Source of the DNA: Nostoc cf. edaphicum LEGE 07299 | Lineage (GTDB): Bacteria > Cyanobacteriota > Cyanobacteriia > Cyanobacteriales > Nostocaceae | Direction: 5' to 3' | Length of the DNA: 8,377 nt | NCBI RefSeq assembly: GCF_015207245.1 | Contig: NZ_JADEXF010000099.1 | Location: 1 to 8,377 of the forward strand | Shown here: in pieces, positions 1 through 6,513 of the stretch | Layout: each line of letters begins with the position of its first letter | Numbering within the stretch: the stretch's first letter is position 1 | Notes under the pieces: generated by a model | Seen by the model: the letters and a program-made list of their open reading frames with translations, nothing else | Database searches by the model: none | Told to the model about the DNA's origin: nothing | Program-made: the position numbers and the translations under genes

Positions 1-61
1 TTCCTAAACTGGTAATACTAACGCCTGTAACCAGTAAAAACAGAGTTTTTTTGAAGTCCAT
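1..61 (-). CDS. N-terminal fragment of a probable exported protein (partial)
   Basis: The minus strand opens with ATG at 61 and reads 20 codons before the window ends: MDFKKTLFLLVTGVSITSLG. Two lysines at residues 4-5 followed by a run of hydrophobic residues look like the start of a Sec signal peptide or a membrane anchor. The start is supported by AAGGAG (complement of 69-74), seven bases before the ATG. The gene runs off the left edge, so its product cannot be named. It lies downstream of the permease gene on the same strand, but 129 bp of repeat-bearing sequence separate them and co-transcription is doubtful. Confidence 0.65.
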   Translation of the reverse strand, partial: MDFKKTLFLLVTGVSITSLG

Positions 62-84
62 GAATTTTCTCCTTTGTCAATAGT

Positions 85-184
85 TATTGGGTATTGGGTA
101 TGGGGGCATTGGGCACAAGAGGCAGAGGGGAAAGACTTACTGGTATTTCTCCTCTTCTCCCCTGCTCCCCTGCTCCCCTGCTCA
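85..184. repeat. Short tandem repeats in the spacer (ATTGGGT-type and CCTGCTCC-type)
   Basis: The spacer between the fragment at the left edge and the permease carries two simple repeat tracts. Positions 85-114 hold degenerate copies of a TATTGGG/CATTGGG unit. Positions 161-184 hold three copies of the 8-mer CCTGCTCC, the last ending in A. The G-rich stretch at 121-134 is partly complementary to the C-rich stretch at 154-170, so RNA from either strand could fold. Such short tandem repeats are common between genes in Nostoc relatives. No function is implied. Confidence 0.7.
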
Positions 185-190
185 CTCATC

Positions 191-1549
191 TCACGTCCTA
201 CCTTGACGGTAGTTATTCCAGAACAACAGGGGAATACCTGCTGCCACCACTAAAACACCTGCGATCGCTCCTACGCCTGTATGAACCAAGGTGGAATAAA
301 GCAAGTAACCGCAGACGGCACAAAACAGTAATGGCGTGAAAGGATAAAATGGCACACGAAATGGCCGTACTATGTGGGGTTCACGGATTCGCAAGACCAG
401 CAGTGATATGCCGGAAAGCAAGAAGAAGAACCAAAATATTGGGGCGGTGTAATCCACCATTGTTTCAAAGCCTTTACGGGTGAGCGTGCCTAAAAAAACC
501 AGTGCTAAGGCGATCGCTGCTTGCAAAAATAAAGCATAGGTAGGGCTACTTGGATGTTGTTTCCAGTGTCCCATAAAACCAAATAGCGAAAAATCCTGTC
601 CCAGTGCGAAATTGGTACGCGCTCCAGTAAAGATTGTGGCGTTGGTTGCTCCTAAAGTAGTGATCGCAATCAATACACTAATAAATAAGGCTCCCGGTGC
701 GCCCCAAAGAGAGCGCATTAAATCTGCGGCTACTGCTTCCGACTGGGCCATGTTTGCTAATCCTAGCCCCCGCAGATAAGCCAGATTGATTAGCAGATAA
801 ATGGCAGTGATGATCCCAATACTCCACATTAGCGATCGCACAATGTTGCGTCGTCCATCTTGAATTTCTGCGGAGATGTAAGCCGCTTCATTCCAACCGC
901 CGTAAGACAACAACACAAACACCATCGCTAGTCCCCAGGTTCCTGATGATGCAGATTCTACAGGGGCGGCAGAATTAGGAATGGCGGTAAGCCCAATAAT
1001 TACTACCAGCAACAAACCTAGAACTTTCGCAGCACTCAGCAAGTTTTGTGTCCACTTACCCTGTTGCAAACCAACGATGTTCAAAGCAGTTAACAGTGCG
1101 ATCGCTATGGCTGCATATATAGAAGACGAAAACGTTCCCAGCCGCCATATCTGAGAAACATAATCGCCAAAAACAAATGCCAAAAGAGCAATGGAACCAG
1201 TTTGAATCACTGTCATCCGCGCCCAGGCAAACAAAAAGGCGACTCCCCGCCCGAATGCACGTTTCAAATAATAGTAAGTACCACCAACATCGGGATAGAC
1301 AGTTGCCAACTCTGCATAGCACAGCGCTCCTACCAGAGATACCACACCACCCATTAGCCAAAAAAGCAGTACAGCAATATCGCTACCTGCTTGACTGGCC
1401 ACTAGAGCCGGAACTTCAAAAATCCCCGCTCCGATCACAATACCCACAATTAGAGCCACTGCGTCTGGTAATGTCAGGGATGGTTTGGGTGTTGCTACTT
1501 CAGTTGATGTTGTCCGATCGAGCAAATTGTAGTTTTTACGTCTACTCAC
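191..1549 (-). CDS. APC-superfamily amino acid permease
   Basis: This 452-residue protein is predicted to be a 12-helix inner-membrane amino acid transporter of the APC superfamily. Helix 1 carries the substrate-binding signature VIGAGIF (residues 38-44). The helix 2-3 region has YAELATVYPDVGGTYYYL (78-95), typical of the family. The helix 6 region reads SYGGWNEAAYISAEI (215-229), followed by the cytoplasmic DGRRNI (231-236). Late in the protein RVPFYP (398-403) matches the conserved RVP-x-YP motif before the last helices. The helix 6 pattern resembles the LAT-like/YfnA branch (LAT and SteT-type transporters), but the substrate cannot be read from sequence. The start is GTG at 1549, preceded by AAGGAAG (complement of 1554-1560). 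An ATG one base off, at 1551, is out of frame and stops at once. Length is normal. Four of the five HIP1 octamers of the window lie inside this gene. It seems to be a single-gene transcript. Confidence 0.92.
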   Translation of the reverse strand: MSRRKNYNLLDRTTSTEVATPKPSLTLPDAVALIVGIVIGAGIFEVPALVASQAGSDIAVLLFWLMGGVVSLVGALCYAELATVYPDVGGTYYYLKRAFGRGVAFLFAWARMTVIQTGSIALLAFVFGDYVSQIWRLGTFSSSIYAAIAIALLTALNIVGLQQGKWTQNLLSAAKVLGLLLVVIIGLTAIPNSAAPVESASSGTWGLAMVFVLLSYGGWNEAAYISAEIQDGRRNIVRSLMWSIGIITAIYLLINLAYLRGLGLANMAQSEAVAADLMRSLWGAPGALFISVLIAITTLGATNATIFTGARTNFALGQDFSLFGFMGHWKQHPSSPTYALFLQAAIALALVFLGTLTRKGFETMVDYTAPIFWFFFLLSGISLLVLRIREPHIVRPFRVPFYPFTPLLFCAVCGYLLYSTLVHTGVGAIAGVLVVAAGIPLLFWNNYRQGRT

Positions 1550-2166
1550 ATTACTTCCTTATTAGTGTTGATCTGGGACTTTTGGCTTTGTTTGTTTTAT
1601 AGTCTTTGTTCAACAGAGGAATCATCTATGTACTCCAGATTTGGGAACTCACGATTCAATAAAACCTTTGAGATTGGGGATACCAGCCAAAAATTTAACT
1701 TTTGAGAAAGTACCTATACTTTTATGATTAACAATAAATATGACGAGAAAGTGACAGTCACCAGTGATATATCTTCAACCCGTAATCTCCATCAATCCAC
1801 ATTAAGATTAATCTCTGTGCATAGCTTGCCGTCGTAGGTATCGCTCTAACCTTTCTTGCCAGACAACATTATTCCTAAGTAAGATAGGAAATTTTAATTA
1901 GTAAAACGTCTTCCCATAGTGAGATTTATACTAATCTAAAGAATGATTGACCAATGATGCATAATTGTGCATTTCTTGAGAAAAAAGCTATTAACGCTAC
2001 GCATAATTTTTATAGCGGAAACGTTTTATTGATTTATAATCGATGCTTGATTTACACCCTGCTGTAGTACAGACAGCGATCGCTCCATAGTTTCGCTTAA
2101 GTAGGGATGCACATCTGTGCGTTGTTAATTAATAAATAATATACCGATTTTTTTATCCCTAACTCT
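1550..2166. other. 617-bp gene-poor spacer with two inverted repeats
   Basis: I find no convincing gene here. The spacer is AT-rich and separates two minus-strand genes, so it should hold the permease promoter on its left side, although no clear -35/-10 pair is visible. It contains a near-palindrome at 1957-1972 (ATGCATAATTGTGCAT, 14 of 16 positions symmetric), a short palindrome at 2109-2120 (GCACA-TC-TGTGC), and one HIP1 octamer at 2076-2083. A 25-codon reading frame at 1628-1705 on the plus strand has a Shine-Dalgarno-like AGAGGA seven bases before its ATG. It has no other support. Confidence 0.6.
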
Positions 2167-2595
2167 TTAGTATCTGCTACTGGGAAAAAGTAAAATGTCT
2201 ATTACTTCACCTACTACCAAACCCAATACAGCTAGGACAGTAATAACCCAAAATGAATCTAGTTTATTGTAGCCAGAAAAGCGCATTTCTAAATCAGCTA
2301 AAAGCGTAGTGGCTAAGGGTATAATAAAGAGCCTTAATAATATCGACCAAGTTGCTACTAAAGCAATTGATATACTTAAAAACAAGATGACAACTAAAGT
2401 TTTCGAGCCAAACTCAATTAAACGCTCTAACCAAGAAAAACTTTTTCGTACTACAGCTATAACCATAGCAACAACAAAAGCTCCTACTAACCAAATAATA
2501 TGATGAGCAGCAAGATACCATCCCAGGAGAATGTAAGCCAATAAGAGTAATACTAAAGGCATCAAAGGAATCCTGTGAAAAAATTCCATATTCAT
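2167..2595 (-). CDS. Four-helix membrane protein of unknown function
   Basis: The 142-residue product is strongly hydrophobic. Likely membrane segments lie around residues 9-29, 32-49, 65-97 (one long or two short helices) and 113-137. A short basic and aromatic stretch RKSFSWLER (50-58) sits between the second and third. The segment AYILLGWYLAAHHIIWLVGAF (20-40) looks like a small membrane protein seen in many cyanobacteria, but I cannot attach a function. The start is ATG at 2595; an alternative ATG lies two codons in, at 2589. Neither has an obvious Shine-Dalgarno sequence, which is common in cyanobacteria. The gene stands alone, with about 290 bp to the EamA gene upstream and 617 bp of spacer downstream. 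Confidence 0.8.
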   Translation of the reverse strand: MNMEFFHRIPLMPLVLLLLAYILLGWYLAAHHIIWLVGAFVVAMVIAVVRKSFSWLERLIEFGSKTLVVILFLSISIALVATWSILLRLFIIPLATTLLADLEMRFSGYNKLDSFWVITVLAVLGLVVGEVIDILLFPSSRY

Positions 2596-2749
2596 ACTGC
2601 CAAGGCTTGTAAAAATACCAGGTTAATCTCTTAATTCTATTCAAAAAATGTTACTACTAAAACTTCTAAATATACCAGCTGCGCTCAGGATATTTCTCTA
2701 TCTATAGATCCAATTGAAGCAGATACTCTTTCGTCATGACAATATACAG

Positions 2750-2874
2750 CAGAATTCAGGAGTAAAACACGCTTTATGCTTGGGTAACAGACTTAGCGTG
2801 TGTACCTCACCAACTTGAAAAACGTCTTGTTTCTCGACAATTAGAAAATCTTGTATTCTGACTCCTGAATTCTG
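2750..2874. repeat. 125-bp stretch bounded by 14-bp perfect inverted repeats
   Basis: CAGAATTCAGGAGT at 2750-2763 is the exact reverse complement of ACTCCTGAATTCTG at 2861-2874. Inside lies a second, shorter inverted pair: ACACGC (2767-2772) against GCGTGT (2796-2801). A further copy of the 14-mer lies at 7885-7898. The stretch carries no reading frame of note and no visible target-site duplication. It could be a small non-autonomous element or two independent copies of a dispersed intergenic repeat. It fills most of the spacer between the EamA gene and the upstream side of the four-helix protein gene. Confidence 0.65.
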
Positions 2875-2888
2875 TTTTGATAACCTAG

Positions 2889-3776
2889 TTAAATCTTGCG
2901 TTCAATTAATGCTTGTTTTCCCACCGCGATGCTAGCAATCACGATACCAGAAACTAGCAGCATCAATGGCGTAATTTGTTCACCTAATAATAGCCCAGAA
3001 AATATAATCGTTAAAAACGGTTGTAGTAACTGTATCTGACTAACCCTTGCAACACCACCGATACTCATTCCGTGATACCAAGCAAAGAAAGCCAGGAACT
3101 GACTGAAAATACTGACATAACTAAAACCCAACCAAGCAGTTGGTGAAGCAACTAATCCGTGCTGAAACACTGTGTATGTTACGGGTATAAGCAAAATCGG
3201 AAATGCTATAACTAAAGCCCAACAAATAACTTGCCATCCTCCCAAAATCTGAGCTAAATATCCTCCTTCTGCATAGCCAATAGCAGCTGCGCCTACTGCA
3301 CCCAACAAAAGTAAATCTCCTCCCTGAATTTGTCCCCCGCTAGAGGTAAAAGCAAATAAAACAACGGTCGTACTACCGAAAATACTAGCGAACCAAAACT
3401 TTCGGGAAGGACGCTCTCTACCTTTGAGTGTGGCAGCAATGGCAGTTACCAAAGGAACAAGCCCTATAATTACTGCACCATCTGTCGCTGGTAATTTCTG
3501 CATTGCCCAGGCTGATAGTAATGGAAACCCCAAAACTACTCCGACTGTAATAATTAGTAAGCTCCCCCAGTGTTTGCTTAGTGGTAAAGGCTGACGAGTT
3601 ACCCACAAAACAATCATTGCCAGAACACCAGCAACTACTGCACGTCCCAGCCCGACAAAAGTCGGATCGAAGTCAGCAACGGCAGCACGAGTTGCTGGTA
3701 AGGTAAGGCTAAATCCCAGCACACCCAAAAAGCCACAACCGAGTCCCAGTGTTTCTGGATTAATATTTCGGATCAT
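2889..3776 (-). CDS. EamA/DMT-family transporter (probable metabolite exporter)
   Basis: The 295-residue product has the layout of the drug/metabolite transporter superfamily: ten hydrophobic segments in two EamA repeats. Approximate helices are 11-31, 38-60, 69-89, 98-117, 126-144, 151-170, 180-201, 210-232, 240-262 and 267-287. Family features include PATRAAV (27-33), the arginine in GLGRAV (42-47), and the LLQPFLTIIFSGLLLGEQIT block (250-269) with the usual L-G-E before the final helix. Members export amino acids, nucleobases or other small metabolites; the substrate here is unknown. The ATG at 3776 lies only 6 bp after the stop of the 75-residue protein gene, and no strong Shine-Dalgarno is visible, so translation is probably coupled to that gene. 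Pairing with a divergent MocR regulator suggests its substrate is an amine, amino acid or B6-related compound. That is inference. Confidence 0.88.
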   Translation of the reverse strand: MIRNINPETLGLGCGFLGVLGFSLTLPATRAAVADFDPTFVGLGRAVVAGVLAMIVLWVTRQPLPLSKHWGSLLIITVGVVLGFPLLSAWAMQKLPATDGAVIIGLVPLVTAIAATLKGRERPSRKFWFASIFGSTTVVLFAFTSSGGQIQGGDLLLLGAVGAAAIGYAEGGYLAQILGGWQVICWALVIAFPILLIPVTYTVFQHGLVASPTAWLGFSYVSIFSQFLAFFAWYHGMSIGGVARVSQIQLLQPFLTIIFSGLLLGEQITPLMLLVSGIVIASIAVGKQALIERKI

Positions 3777-3782
3777 GCTAAC

Positions 3783-4010
3783 TTATTTGGTGTAATACTG
3801 GGTTTCAATCCACATTCGCATTTCAGCTTCAGAGCCAAAACAAGCAGAACGTCCTGTCATCGGGTCATAGGCGTGCCAAGAACAATCCCCATTGGCAAGG
3901 TGATTTTGCCAAACTTGCAACTGAGAACTGCTTGCCATTACTGTAATTAAGCTATGCCAAGATTCTTGAAGTTTTGATTTTAGTAGCAACCATTTATCAA
4001 CTATCTTCAT
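3783..4010 (-). CDS. 75-residue conserved-looking protein of unknown function
   Basis: I recall similar small proteins in other cyanobacteria but know no function. The start is placed at ATG 4010 because AAAAGGA (complement of 4018-4024) lies seven bases before it. The longer frame would begin with a TTG at 4031 and would place that Shine-Dalgarno inside the coding sequence. The N-terminal half (MKIVDKWLLLKSKLQESW, residues 1-18) looks helical and amphipathic. The C-terminal part has a compact pattern: GDCSWHAYDPMTGR (41-54) followed by FGSEAEMRMWIE (58-69). There are two cysteines (43 and 57), no signal peptide and no membrane segment. The D-P-x-T-G turn followed by SEAEMR suggests a small beta-hairpin plus helix. 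It is the first gene of a two-gene operon with the EamA transporter. It may be a partner of the transporter or an independent cytosolic protein. Confidence 0.8.
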   Translation of the reverse strand: MKIVDKWLLLKSKLQESWHSLITVMASSSQLQVWQNHLANGDCSWHAYDPMTGRSACFGSEAEMRMWIETQYYTK

Positions 4011-4017
4011 AGAAAAG

Positions 4018-4024
4018 TCCTTTT
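4018..4024 (-). promoter_or_regulatory. Ribosome binding site that decides the 75-residue protein start
   Basis: On the minus strand AAAAGGA precedes ATG 4010 by seven bases. This favours the internal ATG over the upstream in-frame TTG at 4031. Confidence 0.7.
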
Positions 4025-4080
4025 GGCTCAATCGAGCATCAGATACTTTCTAGATTCGCTTGGAAACATACCAGTGAGAA

Positions 4081-4087
4081 GGTACAG
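4081..4087. promoter_or_regulatory. Partial MocR operator-like site (GGTACAG)
   Basis: GGTACAG repeats the core of the stronger site at 4101-4115 in the same orientation, 25 bp away. An ATACCA also lies just upstream at 4068-4073. It covers the minus-strand promoter side of the spacer. It is only a half match, so support is weak on its own. Confidence 0.35.
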
Positions 4088-4100
4088 ATTTATCCAATTT

Positions 4101-4115
4101 TGACTGGTACAGTCA
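4101..4115. promoter_or_regulatory. Candidate MocR operator, left palindrome
   Basis: TGACTG-GTA-CAGTCA is a perfect palindrome with 6-bp arms around a 3-bp centre. Its 11-bp core ACTGGTACAGT (4103-4113) is the exact reverse complement of the core of the right-hand site at 4151-4161. It lies in the divergent spacer between the MocR gene and the transporter operon, where MocR-family regulators usually bind. Assigning it to this regulator is inference from position and symmetry. Confidence 0.6.
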
Positions 4116-4149
4116 CAGTATTTACAACTGTTCTAGTCAAACTGCACTT

Positions 4150-4162
4150 AACTGTACCAGTT
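4150..4162. promoter_or_regulatory. Candidate MocR operator, right palindrome
   Basis: AACTG-TAC-CAGTT is palindromic and carries the same 11-bp core as the left site in inverted orientation, with centres 48 bp apart. It ends 28 bp before the TATAAT at 4191, just upstream of where a -35 element would lie. Bound protein here could activate, repress or loop to the left site. Confidence 0.6.
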
Positions 4163-4190
4163 CAAATACAAAAAAATCCCTTATATTGCC

Positions 4191-4196
4191 TATAAT
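4191..4196 (+). promoter_or_regulatory. -10 element of the MocR gene promoter
   Basis: TATAAT is a perfect consensus -10, 32 bp before the GTG start. No good -35 lies 16-18 bp upstream (the sequence there is A-rich), which fits a promoter that depends on an activator such as the MocR protein itself. The predicted leader would be about 25 bases. Confidence 0.55.
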
Positions 4197-4211
4197 CCCT
4201 ACTATCATCCC

Positions 4212-4220
4212 GAAGGAAGG
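4212..4220 (+). promoter_or_regulatory. Ribosome binding site fixing the GTG start of the MocR gene
   Basis: GAAGGAAGG ends eight bases before GTG 4229. No ATG in frame offers a better start, and the protein from this GTG begins exactly where GntR-type winged-helix domains normally do. Confidence 0.75.
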
Positions 4221-4228
4221 GTTTCACA

Positions 4229-5737
4229 GTGAATATTCCTTTAGATCGGCACTCACCAACCCCGATATATCTACAGATTCGCAATTATCTCAGCCGTCTG
4301 ATTAAATCTGGCAAAATACCAGATGGACAAAAACTTCCCTCTATTCGGGTGATGTCTACGAGTATTCAAGTTAATAAGTTGACTGTAATTGAGGCTTACA
4401 GCCTCTTAGAAGCTGATGGTCTCATCCATGCTCGTCAGGGTTCAGGCTATTTTGTCAACCGCACAATCACAGTATTATCTAATCTGACTTTGCGTTCAAC
4501 CTTTTCCCCGTCTCAAGAGGTGATAATTTCACAAGGTGGAGGGTCATTTTTCGAGCAATATACAGCTTCAATTCAGGCTCGACGACAGCAAGATATTATT
4601 GAGTTCAGTTCCGGTTTTCCTTCTAGTTCTATCTCAGATAACCTGCAACGGGTTGCAAAACGAGCCTTGGCTAATGCAGGAGATATCCTTTTCAGAGAAG
4701 ACTTTCCTCAAGGACAACTTATGTTGCGGCAACTGATTGCTCAGATGTTAGTTCAACAAGGATTAGAGGTTTCCCCTGAAGACATAATTATTACTACTGG
4801 CTCACAGCAAGCTTTATCTTTAGCAATGCAATATTACCTGCAAAAAGATGACTGGGTGATTGTAGAAACACCAACCTATCACGGAGCATTGGGAATTCTC
4901 GAAAATTTACAGGCTAAAGTCATAGGAATTCCCATGACTGTTGAGGGAATGAATCTAGAATTGTTGGAGCAGTATCTCAAAAGTCACCGACCAAAATTAA
5001 TTTACACTATCAGTACTTTACATAATCCAACAGGTATTACAACCTCCCAAAATCATCGGCAAGATTTATTAAAATTGGCAGAACAATACGAGTGTTTTAT
5101 TTTGGAAGATAATGCCTACGAAGGGTTAAATTTTCAACCTGTTCCTTCTCCCATCAAGGCACTCGATCGTCATAATTTGGTCACTTATATCAGTACATTT
5201 TCAAAAACCTTAATGCCTGGACTACGAGTTGGTTATATGGTGGTGACAGGTGAGCATTATCAATCTTTGGTAAAACATAAATTACTTAATGACTTGCATG
5301 CTTCTACAGTATCTCAGGCAATTGTGAGTGAATTTTTAGCATCGGGACATTACCGCCGTCACTTGAATCGTTTACGTATTAATAACTTGCAAAGTCGCAA
5401 TGTGATGTTGCAAGCTTTGGAAAACTACTTTCCCGAAGCTATCACCTGGACAATTCCGAAAGGTGGTTTATTTTTGTGGACTCATCTGCCACACTATTTA
5501 CCTATTCAAGCAATTTGCTCTGAAGCCTTATCTCACAATGTCCTTGTTGCTAGTGGTGCTGCATTTTTTCTAGGGCAAGGGTATCCGGCGATGCGCTTGA
5601 ACTTTTGCCAAACACCAGAGGATATTGAACATGGAATTAAGATTCTTGGTCAGCTAATTAAAAAGTATTTAACTAAGAGTTTTATTAGTATAGATTTGCC
5701 ATCTCAATATGTAAGTGTATCGTCTATTCACTTATAG
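4229..5737 (+). CDS. MocR-family transcriptional regulator (GntR wHTH + aminotransferase-like domain)
   Basis: The 502-residue protein has two parts. Residues 8-76 form a GntR-type winged helix-turn-helix, including PIYLQIRNYLSRLI (12-25), KLPSIRVMS (35-43) and the wing segment EADGLIHARQGSGYFV (61-76). After a linker, residues about 125-480 form a fold-type-I aminotransferase-like domain. Expected PLP contacts are present: HNPTG (265-269), Asp294 in ILEDNAY for the pyridine nitrogen, Lys326 in STFSK as the Schiff-base lysine, and Arg456 in AMRLNFC for a substrate carboxylate. MocR proteins bind DNA and sense an amino compound or PLP; well-studied members include GabR and PdxR. Here the neighbours are a divergent small-protein/EamA operon, so control of export is likely. 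The start is GTG with a strong ribosome binding site. Length is normal and no key residue is missing. The effector is unknown. Confidence 0.95.
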   Translation: MNIPLDRHSPTPIYLQIRNYLSRLIKSGKIPDGQKLPSIRVMSTSIQVNKLTVIEAYSLLEADGLIHARQGSGYFVNRTITVLSNLTLRSTFSPSQEVIISQGGGSFFEQYTASIQARRQQDIIEFSSGFPSSSISDNLQRVAKRALANAGDILFREDFPQGQLMLRQLIAQMLVQQGLEVSPEDIIITTGSQQALSLAMQYYLQKDDWVIVETPTYHGALGILENLQAKVIGIPMTVEGMNLELLEQYLKSHRPKLIYTISTLHNPTGITTSQNHRQDLLKLAEQYECFILEDNAYEGLNFQPVPSPIKALDRHNLVTYISTFSKTLMPGLRVGYMVVTGEHYQSLVKHKLLNDLHASTVSQAIVSEFLASGHYRRHLNRLRINNLQSRNVMLQALENYFPEAITWTIPKGGLFLWTHLPHYLPIQAICSEALSHNVLVASGAAFFLGQGYPAMRLNFCQTPEDIEHGIKILGQLIKKYLTKSFISIDLPSQYVSVSSIHL

Positions 5738-6050
5738 TCATGTTCAGTTATACATAATTCATTAAGTAGTGAAACGCCGAGCGCGCCAATACTAACCCAT
5801 GAATTACAGCTATTTTCAGGTAAACAGACCACGCGGTAGGGGCGCAAGGTCTTGCGCCCCTACGACAGGGGTGGTTCAAATACATGAAAACCGTTGTAAA
5901 GTCACTTTTACGCAGACATCAGGTCAATAGGAGTGCGAACGGACTTATACTACTATATTCCAGCACTCTCGCAAGCTCCCACCGACAGAGCGTTTCTAGC
6001 AATATTTCTTTGTCGCTGCTAAATTCAAAACATTTATTTGCTTGTATGCT
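5738..6050. other. 313-bp convergent spacer without a gene
   Basis: The spacer between the stop of the MocR gene and the stop of nblA holds the palindrome at 5836-5863 and nothing else that I can support. No reading frame with a plausible start and no classical terminator with a T-run is visible on either strand. Confidence 0.6.
5836..5863. repeat. Near-perfect 28-bp palindromic repeat (GGGGCGCAAG family)
   Basis: GTAGGGGCGCAAG at 5836-5848 is followed by GT and then by its exact reverse complement at 5851-5863. The 13-bp arms are GC-rich in an AT-rich spacer. Palindromes of this kind are scattered between genes in Nostoc-type genomes. It lies between the convergent MocR and nblA genes and could act as a strong RNA hairpin in either transcript, but there is no following T-run, so it is not a standard intrinsic terminator. 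Confidence 0.8.
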
Positions 6051-6248
6051 TTAGCCCAATATTGAGTCTGAATCAAGTTCCCACTGATGTTTGAGCAATT
6101 CTTGGTAAGTCGTTTCCCGAATTATCATCTGCTTATAGAGCATAAGCAAAAACTCTTGAGCTTGTTCACGCGACATCTGCTGCACTTGGTCAGCAAAAGT
6201 TCTAAGGCTAAATTCTTGTTCTAAAGATAATGTAATGGGTTGATTCAT
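6051..6248 (-). CDS. nblA: NblA, phycobilisome degradation adaptor
   Basis: The 65-residue product matches the NblA family over its whole length. It has LSLEQEFSLRTF (residues 7-18), QVQQMSREQAQEFLLMLYKQM (21-41) and RETTYQELLKHQW (44-56). NblA proteins are short helical dimers made on nutrient starvation. They bind phycobiliproteins and deliver the phycobilisome to Clp-type proteolysis, causing bleaching. Leu51 and Lys53 in ELLKHQW match residues reported, as I recall, to matter for phycobiliprotein binding in the Anabaena protein. The ATG at 6248 gives the normal family length, although no clear Shine-Dalgarno precedes it. In related cyanobacteria nblA is induced by nitrogen loss through NtcA or other regulators. 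I do not find a canonical GTA-N8-TAC box in the 265-bp divergent spacer. The gene is convergent with MocR and divergent from a peroxiredoxin-like gene. Confidence 0.95.
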   Translation of the reverse strand: MNQPITLSLEQEFSLRTFADQVQQMSREQAQEFLLMLYKQMIIRETTYQELLKHQWELDSDSILG

Positions 6249-6407
6249 CGCAGGATTAATCGCCCAACTAGGCGAAAACTAAAGGGTCAATGTTGGCAAT
6301 CTTGAGAAGAAGCCTTCATATCTAGCTGCCGTTAGCAGTAATACACTCATCAAGCGGCCTACTGGGTATTCCCTTACTTAGCGGTGTCAAACCTAAATAT
6401 GAACTTC

Positions 6408-6424
6408 TGTTAACTAGTATAACA
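6408..6424. promoter_or_regulatory. Inverted repeat in the nblA divergent spacer
   Basis: TGTTA-N7-TAACA is a symmetric site about 160 bp upstream of nblA and 90 bp upstream of the peroxiredoxin-like gene. It overlaps possible -10 sequences on both strands (TATAAC on plus, TATACT on minus). It could be an operator for either gene. With 5-bp arms in AT-rich DNA, chance is not excluded. Confidence 0.3.
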
Positions 6425-6513
6425 AAATATTTACAAAACTGAGATGATGGCATATTAATGCTTTAGTACATCCTGTGTCACTGATCCCCCAAATATCCGA
6501 GTCATAATTTGTC

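Noticed and set aside
161..208. Tandem repeats near the left edge as a CRISPR array
   Set aside because: The units are 8 bp and contiguous, with no unique spacers.
94..339. 81-codon plus-strand frame over the tandem repeats
   Set aside because: It is composed of simple repeats and antisense permease sequence, and its composition is not protein-like.
1177..1602. 141-codon plus-strand open frame opposite the permease start
   Set aside because: It lies almost wholly antisense to a well-supported transporter gene, has no protein-family features and no good ribosome binding site.
1724..1837. 37-codon plus-strand frame in the long spacer
   Set aside because: There is no ribosome binding site, no recognisable pattern, and low-complexity composition typical of spacer DNA.
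4011..4031. TTG at 4031 as start of the 75-residue protein
   Set aside because: The added seven codons overlap the Shine-Dalgarno AAAAGGA that correctly spaces ATG 4010.
6366..6377. GTATTCCCTTAC as an NtcA box for nblA
   Set aside because: The spacing between GTA and TAC is six bases; NtcA sites need about eight, and no suitable -10 follows.
6385..6390. TTGACA on the minus strand as a -35 for nblA
   Set aside because: No acceptable -10 hexamer lies 16-18 bp downstream.
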